NCBI GenBank assembly: GCA_018266215.1
Contig: JAFEAV010000002.1
Span: 1 to 64,000, forward strand
Source: Cyanobacteria bacterium SZAS LIN-3
GTDB taxonomy: Bacteria > Cyanobacteriota > Vampirovibrionia > Obscuribacterales > Obscuribacteraceae
Reading direction: 5' to 3'
DNA: 64,000 nucleotides
Both the position numbers and the translations under genes were made by a program. This document shows, piece after piece, positions 1 through 8,227 of this stretch. Numbering within the stretch: the first letter of the stretch is position 1; every line of letters begins with the position of its first letter. The notes under the pieces are model-generated. The model was not told the DNA's origin. It saw nothing but the letters and a program-made list of their open reading frames with translations, and made no database searches.

Positions 1-55
1 CAACTCCAGTTTTTACAGTGTTAGTCTTTTTTTCCAACGTGGCATATCTGCTCAT
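1..55 (-). CDS. Partial CDS, N-terminus of unknown protein
   Basis: An ATG on the minus strand at 55-53 opens a frame with no stop to the window edge (18 codons, beginning MSRYATLEKK). It is preceded by a strong GGAGG ribosome-binding site at 64-68 with an 8-nt spacer, which is the main reason to call it. The visible residues are charged and show no signal peptide. The rest lies outside the window, so no function can be proposed. It is divergent from the cyclase-family gene that follows. Confidence 0.5.
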   Translation of the reverse strand, partial: MSRYATLEKKTNTVKTGV

Positions 56-301
56 GGTGAAAACCTCCAATGCTGGGTAGAGTGCGTCGGGCCCCTGTGG
101 CCCTTGGTTTAATTACTTGCTACCTGCCCGGCTTTGGTATTCACCAAAAGATTTGAAGACAGATGCAGCTTCGCCGATCCGCCCACATATCATCTTTTTC
201 TTTTCCTGTGAATACGATATAAGGTAGTATATATGGAAAAACCACCCCCGATTGTGACACTATAGGCGGTGAACTTTTTCCCGGGTGTATTGGTGAAAGA
301 A

Positions 302-997
302 ATGGCAAAACGCAAAATTGTTGATCTCAGTCATAAACTGCAAAGTGGCACAGCCGATTTTCACAACAAAAAAGATGCTTTCCAGTACGTCTGCAATTTT
401 ACGGTGGCAAAAGATGGCTTTGCCGCCGGCAGTTTCACGATGCCCGAACATTTCGGCACGCACGTCGATGCTCCCTTGCATTTCAATCCCGACGGTCTGT
501 CTATCGATCAGATCCCGGCGGAAAAGCTCATCGTCCCCCTTTATGTCATCGACCTGCAATCCGAAGTGCAATCCAACCCGGATTATTGTCTGACTCTGGA
601 TCGCTTGCATGAGTTTGAAAAAGACGGCGCCATCGAGGCCGGGGCGGTAGTCGCCTGCTGCACCGGCTGGGGCGCACGCTGGGACAGGCCGGACAGCTAT
701 CGCAACGCCGACACAGACGGCGTGATGCACTTCCCCGGATACAGCCCGGAAGCGGCGCGTTATCTCGTGGAAGAGCGAGGCGTGGTGGGCATGGGCATAG
801 ACACCCTGTCTATTGATTTTGGTGCTTCTAAAACCTACGAAGTGCACCGCATGGCCCTGGGCCAGGGTATTTTTCTGATTGAAAATCTGGCCAATCTGGA
901 ACAATTGCCTGCCAGGCACAGTACGGTCTTCCTGGGCGCGCTGCCGATCGCCGGCGGCACGGGAGCCCCGGCGCGTATTCTTGCTGTCGCCGATTAG
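302..997 (+). CDS. Cyclase-family metal-dependent hydrolase (kynurenine formamidase-like)
   Basis: This 231-residue protein belongs to the cyclase family (PF04199), whose members include kynurenine formamidase and isatin hydrolase. The signature metal-binding motif HxGTHxDAPxH is complete at residues 50-60 (His50, His54, Asp56, His60). I chose the ATG at 302 rather than the in-frame GTG at 269 because MAKRKIVDLSH is the usual family opening and a purine-rich GGTGAAAGA lies just upstream. No signal peptide is seen, so it should be cytosolic. No tryptophan-pathway gene is adjacent, so formamidase activity is only one possibility; hydrolysis of another amide or lactone is equally open. It converges with the minus-strand TPR gene, with about 15 bp between stops. 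Confidence 0.85.
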   Translation: MAKRKIVDLSHKLQSGTADFHNKKDAFQYVCNFTVAKDGFAAGSFTMPEHFGTHVDAPLHFNPDGLSIDQIPAEKLIVPLYVIDLQSEVQSNPDYCLTLDRLHEFEKDGAIEAGAVVACCTGWGARWDRPDSYRNADTDGVMHFPGYSPEAARYLVEERGVVGMGIDTLSIDFGASKTYEVHRMALGQGIFLIENLANLEQLPARHSTVFLGALPIAGGTGAPARILAVAD

Positions 998-1012
998 CTT
1001 CCGGACTGGATT

Positions 1013-1777
1013 TCAGTGTCTGGCAGCCTTCAGTTTCTGTAAATTAGCCTGGGTCGCCAGTATGTCATTGACACGTTTATCACAGGCTGCTTGAAGTTCT
1101 TCACTGTCGCGGTCAAACTGCTTGCGCAGGCGATCGAGTTTGCCCTGGCGTTCTTTTTCCAGCTCCTTCTTGGTCTCGTTCCACGCCATTCGCCCCTGCT
1201 GGCCGCCAATGATGTAACGTGGATACTGGTCGTGCATTTCCTGGGTGGCTCGCTCGATGTTCAGGTCGTAGACTTTTTTCTTGATCGCTATTTGATCGGC
1301 GGCTTCTTTCTTCAGTCTATCGATTTGTTCCTGCACTTTGGGGTCGACTTGCGGGATGTCGGCCACCGGGCTGCCTGTGGGTGCCGCCTGGGCTGCGGCT
1401 TTGTTTTGCTCCACCGCTTGCAGACCTTTTTTCGCCGCTTCCACTATGAGGGGATCTTTAGAGGCGGCGACACAATAGTTGTATTCGGCACTGGACTGGT
1501 CGAAGCGCTTATATTTGAGATACAGATTGCCCAGGTAGTAATGGGCCGTCATATTGGCATTGTTGGCTTTTAGAATGGCTATGCAACGGTTGAAGGCCTG
1601 ATCGTACTTTCCGTCATTGTATTCCAGGGTAAGAGCTGTAGTCTGGTCATCGTCTTGAGCGGCCATGGCGAGACCGGCAAAAAGGCTCATGAGCAATGTG
1701 ACCGCTGCCACTGGTACCGGCGTCAGCCGGTTGTGACGGCTATTTGTCAGGCCGGGACGGGTGTTGTATGTTTCCAT
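1013..1777 (-). CDS. Secreted TPR protein with C-terminal coiled coil
   Basis: 254 residues. A hydrophobic stretch at about residues 20-40 ends in a signal-peptidase-like AMAAQ. Residues about 48-110 form TPR-like helical pairs (YNDGKYDQAFNRC; HYYLGNLYLKYKRFDQSSAEY). An Ala/Pro linker follows, then a long charged coiled coil to the C-terminus with a central RYIIGGQQG segment. The same plan (signal, short TPR, linker, coiled coil with an R-[YW]-x-I-x(n)-G segment) recurs in the gene at 33793-34512, so the two look like paralogs. The start is supported by GAGGAA 3 nt before the ATG. It lies 26 bp downstream of ada on the same strand and is probably cotranscribed. Function unknown; an envelope scaffold or protein-binding role is a guess. 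Confidence 0.7.
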   Translation of the reverse strand: METYNTRPGLTNSRHNRLTPVPVAAVTLLMSLFAGLAMAAQDDDQTTALTLEYNDGKYDQAFNRCIAILKANNANMTAHYYLGNLYLKYKRFDQSSAEYNYCVAASKDPLIVEAAKKGLQAVEQNKAAAQAAPTGSPVADIPQVDPKVQEQIDRLKKEAADQIAIKKKVYDLNIERATQEMHDQYPRYIIGGQQGRMAWNETKKELEKERQGKLDRLRKQFDRDSEELQAACDKRVNDILATQANLQKLKAARH

Positions 1778-1803
1778 CGGTTCCTCGCGCTAGCTCAATC
1801 TTG

Positions 1804-2886
1804 CTAGTGCGATTGTAGCTGACCTGCCTCTCGATCGAGAAGAGATTTTTTCCGTTCTATGCCCCAGCGGTAGCCGGCCAGACCGCCGCCCCGGCGTACC
1901 ACGCGGTGGCAGGGAATGGCCACCGCCAGGGCATTAGCGCCGCAGGCCGATGCCACTGCCCGAACGGCTTCTGGGGCCCCTATTCGAGTGGCCAGTTCAG
2001 AGTAAGTGATCGTAGTGCCGGCCGGTATTCTAGTTAACGCTTTCCATACTTTTTGCTGGAAGGCTGTACCTCTGATATCGAGAGGTAGATTGAGAGCGGC
2101 CTGTCCGGCGGCAGGATTTTCGATCAGCTGCACGACGGCGGCGATTGTTTCTTCGAATTTTTCGTTGCCACCAATGAGAGTGGCTCGGGGGAAGCGATTT
2201 TGCAAATCGTCGACCAGAGATTCTGGCTCGTCTCCCAGCAGTATGGCGCAGATGCCTTTATCGCTCATGGCGACGACAAAGGCCCCCAGTGAACACTGGC
2301 CGGCGGCAAAGTAAATCTCGGTGTCGCGCCCGCCCTGGCGAAAAGCGCTGGGAGTCATGCCCAGGAGGTGATTTGATTTTTCGTAAAAGCGACTGTTGGA
2401 GTTGTAACCCGATTCGAAAATCGCTTCTGTTATTGTTTCGCTGCGGTTCAACTGCACACGCAATTTGTCCGCCTGATGGGCGGCGAAATAGTCTTTTGGT
2501 GTAAGACCGGTGATTGATTTGAACAGTCTGTGCAGATGATAGCGGCTCAAACCGGCATGCTCAGCCAACTTATCCAGGCTGAGAGGTTCCGGAGAATTTT
2601 CAATCAGACGACAGAGTGCGGCGATCTTTTCTGCGTTTTGTGTTTCCAGTGAGGCCTGATCCGGCTTGCATCGTTTGCATGGACGAAATCCGGCCGCCTC
2701 CGCCGCGGCACAACTGGGATGAAAATCCACATTTGATCGCAGGGCGGTGCGTGCGCCGCAGGAGGGCCGACAATAGACGCCGGTGGTTTTGACCGAGTAA
2801 AAAAATCGGCCGTCGAAGTTTTTATCGCGCTCCACTACCGCTTGCCAGTGGATGTCGTTCTCTTTCATCGTCGTCAAAGTATTCAT
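1804..2886 (-). CDS. ada: Bifunctional DNA methyltransferase/regulator Ada
   Basis: Ada repairs alkylated DNA by irreversible methyl transfer to its own cysteines and, once methylated, activates its regulon. All modules are present in 360 residues: the N-terminal Ada zinc domain with Cys39, Cys43, Cys70 and Cys73 (equivalent to E. coli Cys38/42/69/72), an AraC-type helix-turn-helix around residues 90-185 (AEHAGLSRYHLHRLFK, GYNSNSRFYEKS), and the C-terminal O6-methylguanine methyltransferase domain with the PCHR active site at Cys326. An AGGG site precedes the ATG. No Ada-box operator was identified by eye. The downstream TPR gene probably shares its transcript, though no functional link is evident. 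Confidence 0.96.
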   Translation of the reverse strand: MNTLTTMKENDIHWQAVVERDKNFDGRFFYSVKTTGVYCRPSCGARTALRSNVDFHPSCAAAEAAGFRPCKRCKPDQASLETQNAEKIAALCRLIENSPEPLSLDKLAEHAGLSRYHLHRLFKSITGLTPKDYFAAHQADKLRVQLNRSETITEAIFESGYNSNSRFYEKSNHLLGMTPSAFRQGGRDTEIYFAAGQCSLGAFVVAMSDKGICAILLGDEPESLVDDLQNRFPRATLIGGNEKFEETIAAVVQLIENPAAGQAALNLPLDIRGTAFQQKVWKALTRIPAGTTITYSELATRIGAPEAVRAVASACGANALAVAIPCHRVVRRGGGLAGYRWGIERKKSLLDREAGQLQSH

Positions 2887-2994
2887 CGCCGCCCTTGCCT
2901 GATTGAAGTGTACGACATCAATCTAACAAAGGCGCAAGTGCCCGGCACTCCGACTCTTGCTTTTGAATTTTTTACCGCCGTCGGACGTCCGCGG

Positions 2995-3408
2995 CTAGCT
3001 TACAACCGTGATTTTGTCGCCGGCGCTTTTGACAAATTCTTCCGGCAGGCTGACTTTGAAGTCACCGTCCAGGGTGAGATAGCAAATAGGTTTCATGCCC
3101 TCGCCCATGTCCAGTTTTTCCGCTTTGGTCACCTGGGAAAAGGGGATAAACACAGCAGAGCCGGTTTTTGGCTCGATGTAGATGCCGCCGTCACCCATAC
3201 CCAGTTTACCGCCGTTGTTGTTGTCCGACGGTGCGCCCAGGTCGTGGTGGCCCTCGATCCAGGTACCGGTGAAAGGATTCGTGACCGGATATTTCTGAGC
3301 AAATTCAGTCCAATCAGGATTACCGTTGTTAAAAATCATCTGCAAACAAAACCCTATCAGCACCAGGCCGGCAAGGATTGCGATTACCACTGTTGGAGTC
3401 ATTTGCAT
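2995..3408 (-). CDS. Small membrane-anchored hypothetical protein
   Basis: 137 residues, not recognised. Residues 5-25 (VVIAILAGLVLIGFCLQMIF) form one hydrophobic segment that could be an uncleaved anchor or a signal. The rest is polar, with a glycine-rich centre and alternating hydrophobic strands (IYIEPKTGSAVFIPFSQV; ICYLTLDGDFKVSLPEEF) suggesting a small beta-rich domain. Two ATG codons lie close together at the start and no good ribosome-binding site is visible. It is 73 bp downstream of the FliB-like gene on the same strand. A long frame on the opposite strand lacks recognisable features and was not preferred. Confidence 0.55.
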   Translation of the reverse strand: MQMTPTVVIAILAGLVLIGFCLQMIFNNGNPDWTEFAQKYPVTNPFTGTWIEGHHDLGAPSDNNNGGKLGMGDGGIYIEPKTGSAVFIPFSQVTKAEKLDMGEGMKPICYLTLDGDFKVSLPEEFVKSAGDKITVVS

Positions 3409-3481
3409 TTAGCCAGTGCCCTCCCCGGGCTAATTGGTATTTCCGTTGTCTATTGTGCCCAATTTATACATTGCCCCAAGC

Positions 3482-4924
3482 TTAAATACCAGGGGTCTGG
3501 GGATCTGTGCCGAAGGACCTGGCCATCGTCCAGAGACTCTTGTTGAAAAGTCTGGGGGAGGAGAGGCCGGAATTGTAGAATTTGCTCTCCTGTTCCGGGG
3601 TCTGACCCATAGTCAGGAGCTCGCGGTCCAGGCGCCAGTACGACTCATAAATATCGGCGATGGCGACATTATTTCTGCCGGCGTGCAGGGCCGCGGCTTT
3701 GGCAAAAAGTAAAACCGAGAGGATGCTGGCCGTCAAACAATTGAAGCCCGAGAGCACCGAGAAGCCTGCGGCCGCCGGGCCGAAGTAAGATTTTGCAAAA
3801 AGCTTAAGATAGAGCCAGCGGTGAAAGAGCTTATCCGTTTCTTGATCGAGCGGGGCAAAACTCTTGGTCAGGGCGGCGTTCAAATCGGCGTTGCCGAGCA
3901 TGGGCAGATTGCCGGCCCGGGCCATCAATATTGTATTGAGTCCCGAGCTGATGTATTTGCTGAAAGCGCGCACGACTATGGCGGCCACTTTTGGCTCAAA
4001 GGCTCGATTGCGCTGCATCTGCCAGAGGCCGGTGTCGCTTGTGCGCACCGTCGGATAGATAAAGAAACGGTAGTAGAGCATGCGCAAGGTCATCAGCTCA
4101 GTGCCGGAGGCCACCGGATCGGCTGGTTTCTTCAGGTCCGGTTCGAACTGCGTGATGTCGGCGACACTGCCGCCGGTGACTTTTAGTTTGCGGCCCTGCA
4201 TCAGTATTTCGGCGCACTGCAAAAGGGTGTTGAATATATTGGTCGGCTCGTCCTGGCGCAGACGCTCGAGAATCAGCTTGAGCATTCGCTCTTCGATGAG
4301 CAAATATTCTTCCCAGGTAAGTTTGCAGGCCGGGGTCAGTGAAATTTCACTGAAGGGGCTGGCCTGTGCCACCATCGTCCCTTCCGCTCTGGCCTTGAGT
4401 TGGCTCTCCAGCTCGCCCGGACGCATCGAGGCATTTTTGTGCTGGATCGAAAGATTGAAATACTCCGCCAGTTTTTCTCTCTGCTCGGTCAGGGGGGCGC
4501 CGATATTGCGCACCGAAGCCATGGAGTTGTAGACCACACCGGTGTATACGCCCGATGGAGTCTCAACGAATGAATAGGGGAAAACCCTACACGTGATTGG
4601 CTTCTCGTATTCCCCAAGATGGCTGTGAATGAAGCAAAGATTGTCGATCAGAAACGGACAACTGCCGTCGTCCCGGGGCTTGGTATAGTGCGGATAAGCG
4701 GCGGTGCCTTCGAGAAATTCTTTTTCGCGGTGGAAAAATACTTCTTTGTCTTTCAGCTCAGGGTGCAGGGATTGCCAATCGGTATTTTTGACGCGGCTGT
4801 AGTCTTCCTCGGTCAAACCAACTGACCAGCCCGAGCAGCAGCGTCCGCAACCCTGGCAGTTGTAGCGTATGTCTTCCGGGATGAGCAGTTTCAAGCCCGG
4901 GTTTTGCGCAGCCTCTTCGGTCAT
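3482..4924 (-). CDS. YkgJ/FliB-like cysteine-cluster protein
   Basis: 480 residues. The N-terminal third carries the YkgJ (CxxCxxCC) cluster: Cys23, Cys26, Cys29, Cys30, then Cys89, Cys97 and Cys112 in CRVFPYSF. This pattern is typical of the family that includes flagellin lysine-N-methylase FliB, and it probably binds an Fe-S cluster or zinc. The remaining about 350 residues are helical and unassigned. A good GAGGA site sits 6 nt before the ATG. It is 19 bp downstream of the prepilin-peptidase-like gene and follows ridA, forming a minus-strand operon. No flagellar gene is in the window, so flagellin is an unlikely substrate here; modification of a pilin-like protein is speculation from the neighbour. 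Confidence 0.75.
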   Translation of the reverse strand: MTEEAAQNPGLKLLIPEDIRYNCQGCGRCCSGWSVGLTEEDYSRVKNTDWQSLHPELKDKEVFFHREKEFLEGTAAYPHYTKPRDDGSCPFLIDNLCFIHSHLGEYEKPITCRVFPYSFVETPSGVYTGVVYNSMASVRNIGAPLTEQREKLAEYFNLSIQHKNASMRPGELESQLKARAEGTMVAQASPFSEISLTPACKLTWEEYLLIEERMLKLILERLRQDEPTNIFNTLLQCAEILMQGRKLKVTGGSVADITQFEPDLKKPADPVASGTELMTLRMLYYRFFIYPTVRTSDTGLWQMQRNRAFEPKVAAIVVRAFSKYISSGLNTILMARAGNLPMLGNADLNAALTKSFAPLDQETDKLFHRWLYLKLFAKSYFGPAAAGFSVLSGFNCLTASILSVLLFAKAAALHAGRNNVAIADIYESYWRLDRELLTMGQTPEQESKFYNSGLSSPRLFNKSLWTMARSFGTDPQTPGI

Positions 4925-4943
4925 TTGAAATCCTCGTCCTCGG

Positions 4944-5549
4944 TTAATACCAGTTGAAGCCCATGAAATGCATGAGCTGTCGGTCGAAAAGGATGCCGCA
5001 CAGAGTGCCGATAGCTATGGCCGGGCATATGGGAATGAGCTTCTTGCGAGCCGCATCTACATCAGTGGTATCAACGGTGCCGGAAAGATCAACACCGGCG
5101 GTGAAGAAGGTTTTGAGCATCAGCCAGAAGCCTTTGATCTGGTCTTTGGGAATGGCTTTCAGCACCAGGATGGCGGAGATGGTGCCGAAGGTGATGGAAA
5201 AATAGAACCAGGAAATAAGCATTTTTGCGGGCATCAAGCAGGCGCCGATGGCCATCCACATTTTGACGTCACCATATGCCATCGGTGCGTCGGAGCCTTT
5301 TTTCAATCGAGGCAGGATTGTAATCCCCAGCCCCAGCAGGAGGCCGGCGAAGGACCAGCCCAGGTTGCTCAAACTGAAGCCGGCGCCGCTAAAATTTTGC
5401 ATGCTGTTGAGGACAAGGCCGATGGCCATCGTCGGGAAAGTGACTACGTTGTAGATCTTTTTGGTAACCATGTCGGTGACGGCACCGATGGTGACGGCTA
5501 TCAAAATTACGATTTCTACAAGAGTAAATGTATGGTCAAAAATATGCAT
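4944..5549 (-). CDS. Prepilin-peptidase-like (A24) membrane protease
   Basis: 201 residues with several hydrophobic segments. The two aspartates of A24 aspartyl proteases are visible: Asp26 in AVTDMVTKKI after the first membrane segment, and Asp94 in the GDVKM motif. This places it with short CpaA/TadV-type prepilin peptidases, which cleave type IV or Flp pilin leaders; the N-terminal methylase domain of PilD is absent. The ATG abuts the ridA stop (TAAATG), so translation is probably coupled. No pilin or secretion ATPase gene is in the window, so the substrate must be encoded elsewhere. The downstream neighbour is the FliB/YkgJ-like protein. Confidence 0.85.
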   Translation of the reverse strand: MHIFDHTFTLVEIVILIAVTIGAVTDMVTKKIYNVVTFPTMAIGLVLNSMQNFSGAGFSLSNLGWSFAGLLLGLGITILPRLKKGSDAPMAYGDVKMWMAIGACLMPAKMLISWFYFSITFGTISAILVLKAIPKDQIKGFWLMLKTFFTAGVDLSGTVDTTDVDAARKKLIPICPAIAIGTLCGILFDRQLMHFMGFNWY

Positions 5550-5927
5550 TTAGCAGGCTGCCACCAGTTCGATTTCCACCGAGACATCACGGGGCAGGCG
5601 GCTGACTTCAACTGTCGCGCGGGCTGGTTTGTGATCTCCAAAAAACTCGCCGTAGACTTTGTTCATTTCGGCAAAGTCATTCATATCTTTGATAAATACC
5701 GTGGTTTTCAAAACCTTTTCGCGTCCCGAGCCTGCGGCTTTGAGGATGGCGGCCAGGTTTTTCAAAACCTGATTTGTTTGTTCGGCGATGTTGCCTGTTA
5801 AAACCGTGCCGCTTGCCGGGTCAATCGGAATCTGGCCGGAAATGAAAACCAGGCCGTTGTGTTTGATCGCCTGCGAATAAGGACCAATCGCCTGGGGGGC
5901 GTCGGCCGTCGAGATTACCTCTGTCAT
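5550..5927 (-). CDS. ridA: RidA-family enamine/imine deaminase
   Basis: 125 residues, full length for the YjgF/YER057c/UK114 family. RidA proteins hydrolyse reactive enamine and imine intermediates released by PLP enzymes, mainly 2-aminoacrylate. Family hallmarks are present: the IGPYSQAI segment near residues 14-21, [11 protein letters not shown], and the C-terminal [18 protein letters not shown], which contains the conserved arginine that contacts substrate carboxylate. It is the first gene of a minus-strand group with the prepilin peptidase and the FliB-like gene. A direct repeat and a dyad lie just upstream at 5948-5982. Confidence 0.93.
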   Translation of the reverse strand: MTEVISTADAPQAIGPYSQAIKHNGLVFISGQIPIDPASGTVLTGNIAEQTNQVLKNLAAILKAAGSGREKVLKTTVFIKDMNDFAEMNKVYGEFFGDHKPARATVEVSRLPRDVSVEIELVAAC

Positions 5928-5947
5928 TTAGTAAGTTCCTTTAGCCC

Positions 5948-5982
5948 GCATAAGTAAGCATAAGTTTAGCCTAAAGCTAAAC
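5948..5982. promoter_or_regulatory. Direct repeat plus dyad upstream of ridA
   Basis: Two copies of GCATAAGT, 10 bp apart (5948-5955 and 5958-5965), run into a perfect 7-bp inverted repeat GTTTAGC (5964-5970), 5-nt loop, GCTAAAC (5976-5982). It sits between ridA (minus) and the 3' end of the next minus-strand gene. One helical turn between repeats is what an operator would show. The dyad lacks a T tract on either side, so a terminator is less likely. Confidence 0.35.
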
Positions 5983-6059
5983 ACTCGCGAATGCCAAGCG
6001 GCAGGCGCCTTGCAAAGTATTACTTCGCAACCTTCTCGGAGAATCTCAGGATGGTTTGT

Positions 6060-6677
6060 TTACTGGAAGCCGCCGGAGCCGCCCAGATTGCCGCCGGTGG
6101 CACCGCCACCCATGCCGGGATCGCCGCCCATGCCGGGGTCGCCGCCGGCGCCGGGATCACCGCCGCTGCTGAAACTATCCCAGAGATCGATGCCCAGACC
6201 AATAGCAGACTCAAGCAAGTCGGCCGCGTTTAACTGTGTTGCTGAAATCTGGCGCACATTTCCGTTGGATGCACCGGCCCAGCTCCATTCATTGCCGATA
6301 AATTCATCGGCACCCCAGGCGTCGGGCATGAAGCTGCCGTGCCCGGTTGTCAGACCGGCGTCGCGCTGACCAAAAATACCGGCATTGATGCGGCTTTCCT
6401 GTGTGAAGCCAAAGAGAGGCGGCAGGCCTGAAGATTCGTCCCCGTAGATCATATCGGCGGCACCGCCTGCCTGATAGACGAAGCTGTCGAGTGTGGTCGG
6501 CGGCAGGGCACCGCGTCGGTTGCCCTGGCCGTTATTGCCGTTGAGGATGGCCAGACCCTGATTGATGTTGCCGGTCAGGCCCTGAGCCTGGGCCGCTTGT
6601 GGCGCCGCTGTACAAAAGGTCATGGCGGCCAGCACGGTCAGTGTTTTTGCGGCGTCGGTAAATCTCTTAAATGACAT
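6060..6677 (-). CDS. Secreted glycine-rich hypothetical protein
   Basis: 205 residues, not recognised. It has a clear signal peptide (MSFKRF then a hydrophobic core, cleavage near AQAQG, about residue 32). The mature part is rich in Gly, Asn and Asp and ends in a short repeat of GGDPGMGG units (three copies of GGDPG). A GAGGAGAA site precedes the ATG by 5 nt. It is the last gene of a three-gene minus-strand operon, 15 bp after its neighbour. Unlike the two upstream genes it lacks the TGEAPNS motif. A surface or matrix role fits the composition but is not shown. Confidence 0.65.
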   Translation of the reverse strand: MSFKRFTDAAKTLTVLAAMTFCTAAPQAAQAQGLTGNINQGLAILNGNNGQGNRRGALPPTTLDSFVYQAGGAADMIYGDESSGLPPLFGFTQESRINAGIFGQRDAGLTTGHGSFMPDAWGADEFIGNEWSWAGASNGNVRQISATQLNAADLLESAIGLGIDLWDSFSSGGDPGAGGDPGMGGDPGMGGGATGGNLGGSGGFQ

Positions 6678-6692
6678 GGACGTTCTCCTCGG

Positions 6693-7319
6693 CTAGAAGC
6701 CGCTTCCTGAGGCGCCTACATTGATACCACCCGAGCCGATGCCGCCCAGATTGATATTGGTGCCGCCCAGATTAATACTGCCGTTCATACTGCCTGAGCC
6801 GATTCCGCCCAGCGAGCCAGACACGCCGCCCTGCCTCGTATATACGGCACCGGTGGAAGGATCCACTCCGACCGAGCCACTGCTGCCGGTCTTGATCACT
6901 ATCGGATCATCGAGGATGGTGGTGTATTTGGGTAGAGTTGGGGGTGGTGAGCTGTAACCAAAGATTGGTGCCATACGACCGGTTGATACATAAGGAAGTG
7001 TCAGGTGATTGAACAGCCCACCCAGTTGCTTGCCGGTGTAGTCCGAGGTATTGCCTGACAGGCCGCTGGAATTGGGTGCTTCGCCGGTGCGGTAGGAGCC
7101 GCGATTGACCTGTCCTGTGGCACCGTTGGATGCCACTGCCGCTGCGCCGTCCGGCGCTGGTGTGGCGTAGCCGGCGTTGGCAAACTGCTCGGTGCGTAGA
7201 GTTGAAGTGTCAAAAGTACCCTGGGCAAAAGCCGGTGCGCACAGGGCAATTGTGAGCGGCAGTGCCAGGAGAATTTTTGCGACGGCTGACTTGGTGCTGG
7301 GGGAAGCTTTAGTATTCAT
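6693..7319 (-). CDS. Secreted TGEAPNS-motif protein A
   Basis: 208 residues with a signal peptide (core about residues 15-30, cleavage near APAFAQG). Residues about 75-100 carry SYRTGEAPNSSGLSGN followed by a polar spacer and GKQ. A nearly identical block occurs in the upstream neighbour at 7337-7981, so the pair are diverged paralogs or share a functional module. The C-terminus is a Gly/Ser/Asn repeat region (GGIGSGSMNGS, NLGGTNINLGGIGSG), which suggests an extended or beta-helical surface. CCTGGAG lies upstream of the ATG. It is second in the operon with 17 bp before it. No known family recognised. Confidence 0.65.
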   Translation of the reverse strand: MNTKASPSTKSAVAKILLALPLTIALCAPAFAQGTFDTSTLRTEQFANAGYATPAPDGAAAVASNGATGQVNRGSYRTGEAPNSSGLSGNTSDYTGKQLGGLFNHLTLPYVSTGRMAPIFGYSSPPPTLPKYTTILDDPIVIKTGSSGSVGVDPSTGAVYTRQGGVSGSLGGIGSGSMNGSINLGGTNINLGGIGSGGINVGASGSGF

Positions 7320-7336
7320 GTAAATTACTCCAGGTC

Positions 7337-7981
7337 TTAATGGCCGGCGTTGGGCGCAATGTCGATGTTGACCGAGCCGGTGGAGACCGCAGGCAGACGC
7401 GGACCGCCGGCGGTGATGAAGCCGCCGCCGAAGGTGTTGATCACCTGGTCGATGAGCTTGCCGGTGCCTGTTTTCATGCTGTAAGTCGTGGTAGCTGGAT
7501 TGGTATTAAAGCCGTAGCTCAATCCGTCGTACAGGGGAATCCCGGCTGGATTGACACTGTTGGGAGCCAGTAGACCGTTGGTCATCGGCGTCAGGCCGTA
7601 GTTTGAGCCCACGCCTGAGATCGGGTTTTGTTTGCCCGAACGACCGGTGCCGTTTCCGGAGAGCCCGGCGGAGTTAGGTGCTTCGCCGGTCTTGTAACTG
7701 GTGCGTCCATAGTCGCCCGAGTCACCCAGAGAATTTTCCGCCTGGGACTGCATATAGAGATTGAACTGCGCGTCTTGCGCCACATTTGAGACTGGTGCCG
7801 TCGGCATGTTGAGCACCGCCTGTGGGCCGTTAGCGCCGAAGGAGACGCCTCCCGACGGACCGTTGGAAAATTGTTGAGCAAAAGCCGGTTGGTTTTGCAG
7901 GACGATGCCGATTACTCCGGCAATCATCAGGCCGCCCAGGTTTTCTCTTGAAAACCGAACTCTAATCATCTTCATGTCCAT
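7337..7981 (-). CDS. Secreted TGEAPNS-motif protein B
   Basis: The frame is open far upstream, but I set the start at the ATG at 7981 (MDMKMIRVRF). It has an AGGTG site about 7 nt upstream, begins a signal sequence (core GGLMIAGVIGIVLQ, cleavage near AFAQQ), and keeps the gene clear of tsaD. This gives 214 residues. The block SYKTGEAPNSAGLSGN plus GKQ matches the next gene downstream. The mature protein is rich in Gly, Asn, Ser and Pro, with no cysteine motif or enzyme signature. It is the first gene of a three-gene operon behind the promoter at 8127-8155. Function unknown. Confidence 0.62.
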   Translation of the reverse strand: MDMKMIRVRFSRENLGGLMIAGVIGIVLQNQPAFAQQFSNGPSGGVSFGANGPQAVLNMPTAPVSNVAQDAQFNLYMQSQAENSLGDSGDYGRTSYKTGEAPNSAGLSGNGTGRSGKQNPISGVGSNYGLTPMTNGLLAPNSVNPAGIPLYDGLSYGFNTNPATTTYSMKTGTGKLIDQVINTFGGGFITAGGPRLPAVSTGSVNIDIAPNAGH

Positions 7982-8126
7982 AAAAGCACCTACCAAGGCA
8001 TTTTGACTATCTGGTGTGGTCATTTTAGTAAAAGAAAACGGCTCGGCATGCTGGCCTTGCGCGCTCTGACCCTCTTTATATGCATACCCGTAAAGCCGGG
8101 ATATAAATCGGGCGTTAATTGGACAA

Positions 8127-8155
8127 ATAGTAAGTCTGGCCGGGATGCTTGTCAA
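8127..8155 (-). promoter_or_regulatory. Near-consensus sigma-70 promoter for the TGEAPNS operon
   Basis: On the minus strand, TTGACA (8155-8150) is followed by a 17-nt spacer and TACTAT (8132-8127). The -35 is a perfect match with ideal spacing. Transcription would start near 8120, leaving a leader of about 140 nt before the ATG at 7981. The match is good enough to prefer this over other weak candidates in the divergent tsaD spacer. Confidence 0.72.
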
Positions 8156-8227
8156 TAGGTGTGTCGGCCCGGGACAGGTTAATTCTGGACCGTGTGCTAT
8201 GTTGGTTGCCATAAAAGGACTTTTGTT

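Noticed and set aside
2842..3546. Plus-strand frame of 234 codons opposite the small membrane protein
   Set aside because: It overlaps the ada start and the FliB-like gene, and lacks any domain. The minus-strand gene has a membrane segment and fits the operon.
4968..5801. Plus-strand frame of 277 codons opposite the prepilin peptidase and RidA
   Set aside because: Both minus-strand genes have clear family motifs; the plus frame is a shadow.
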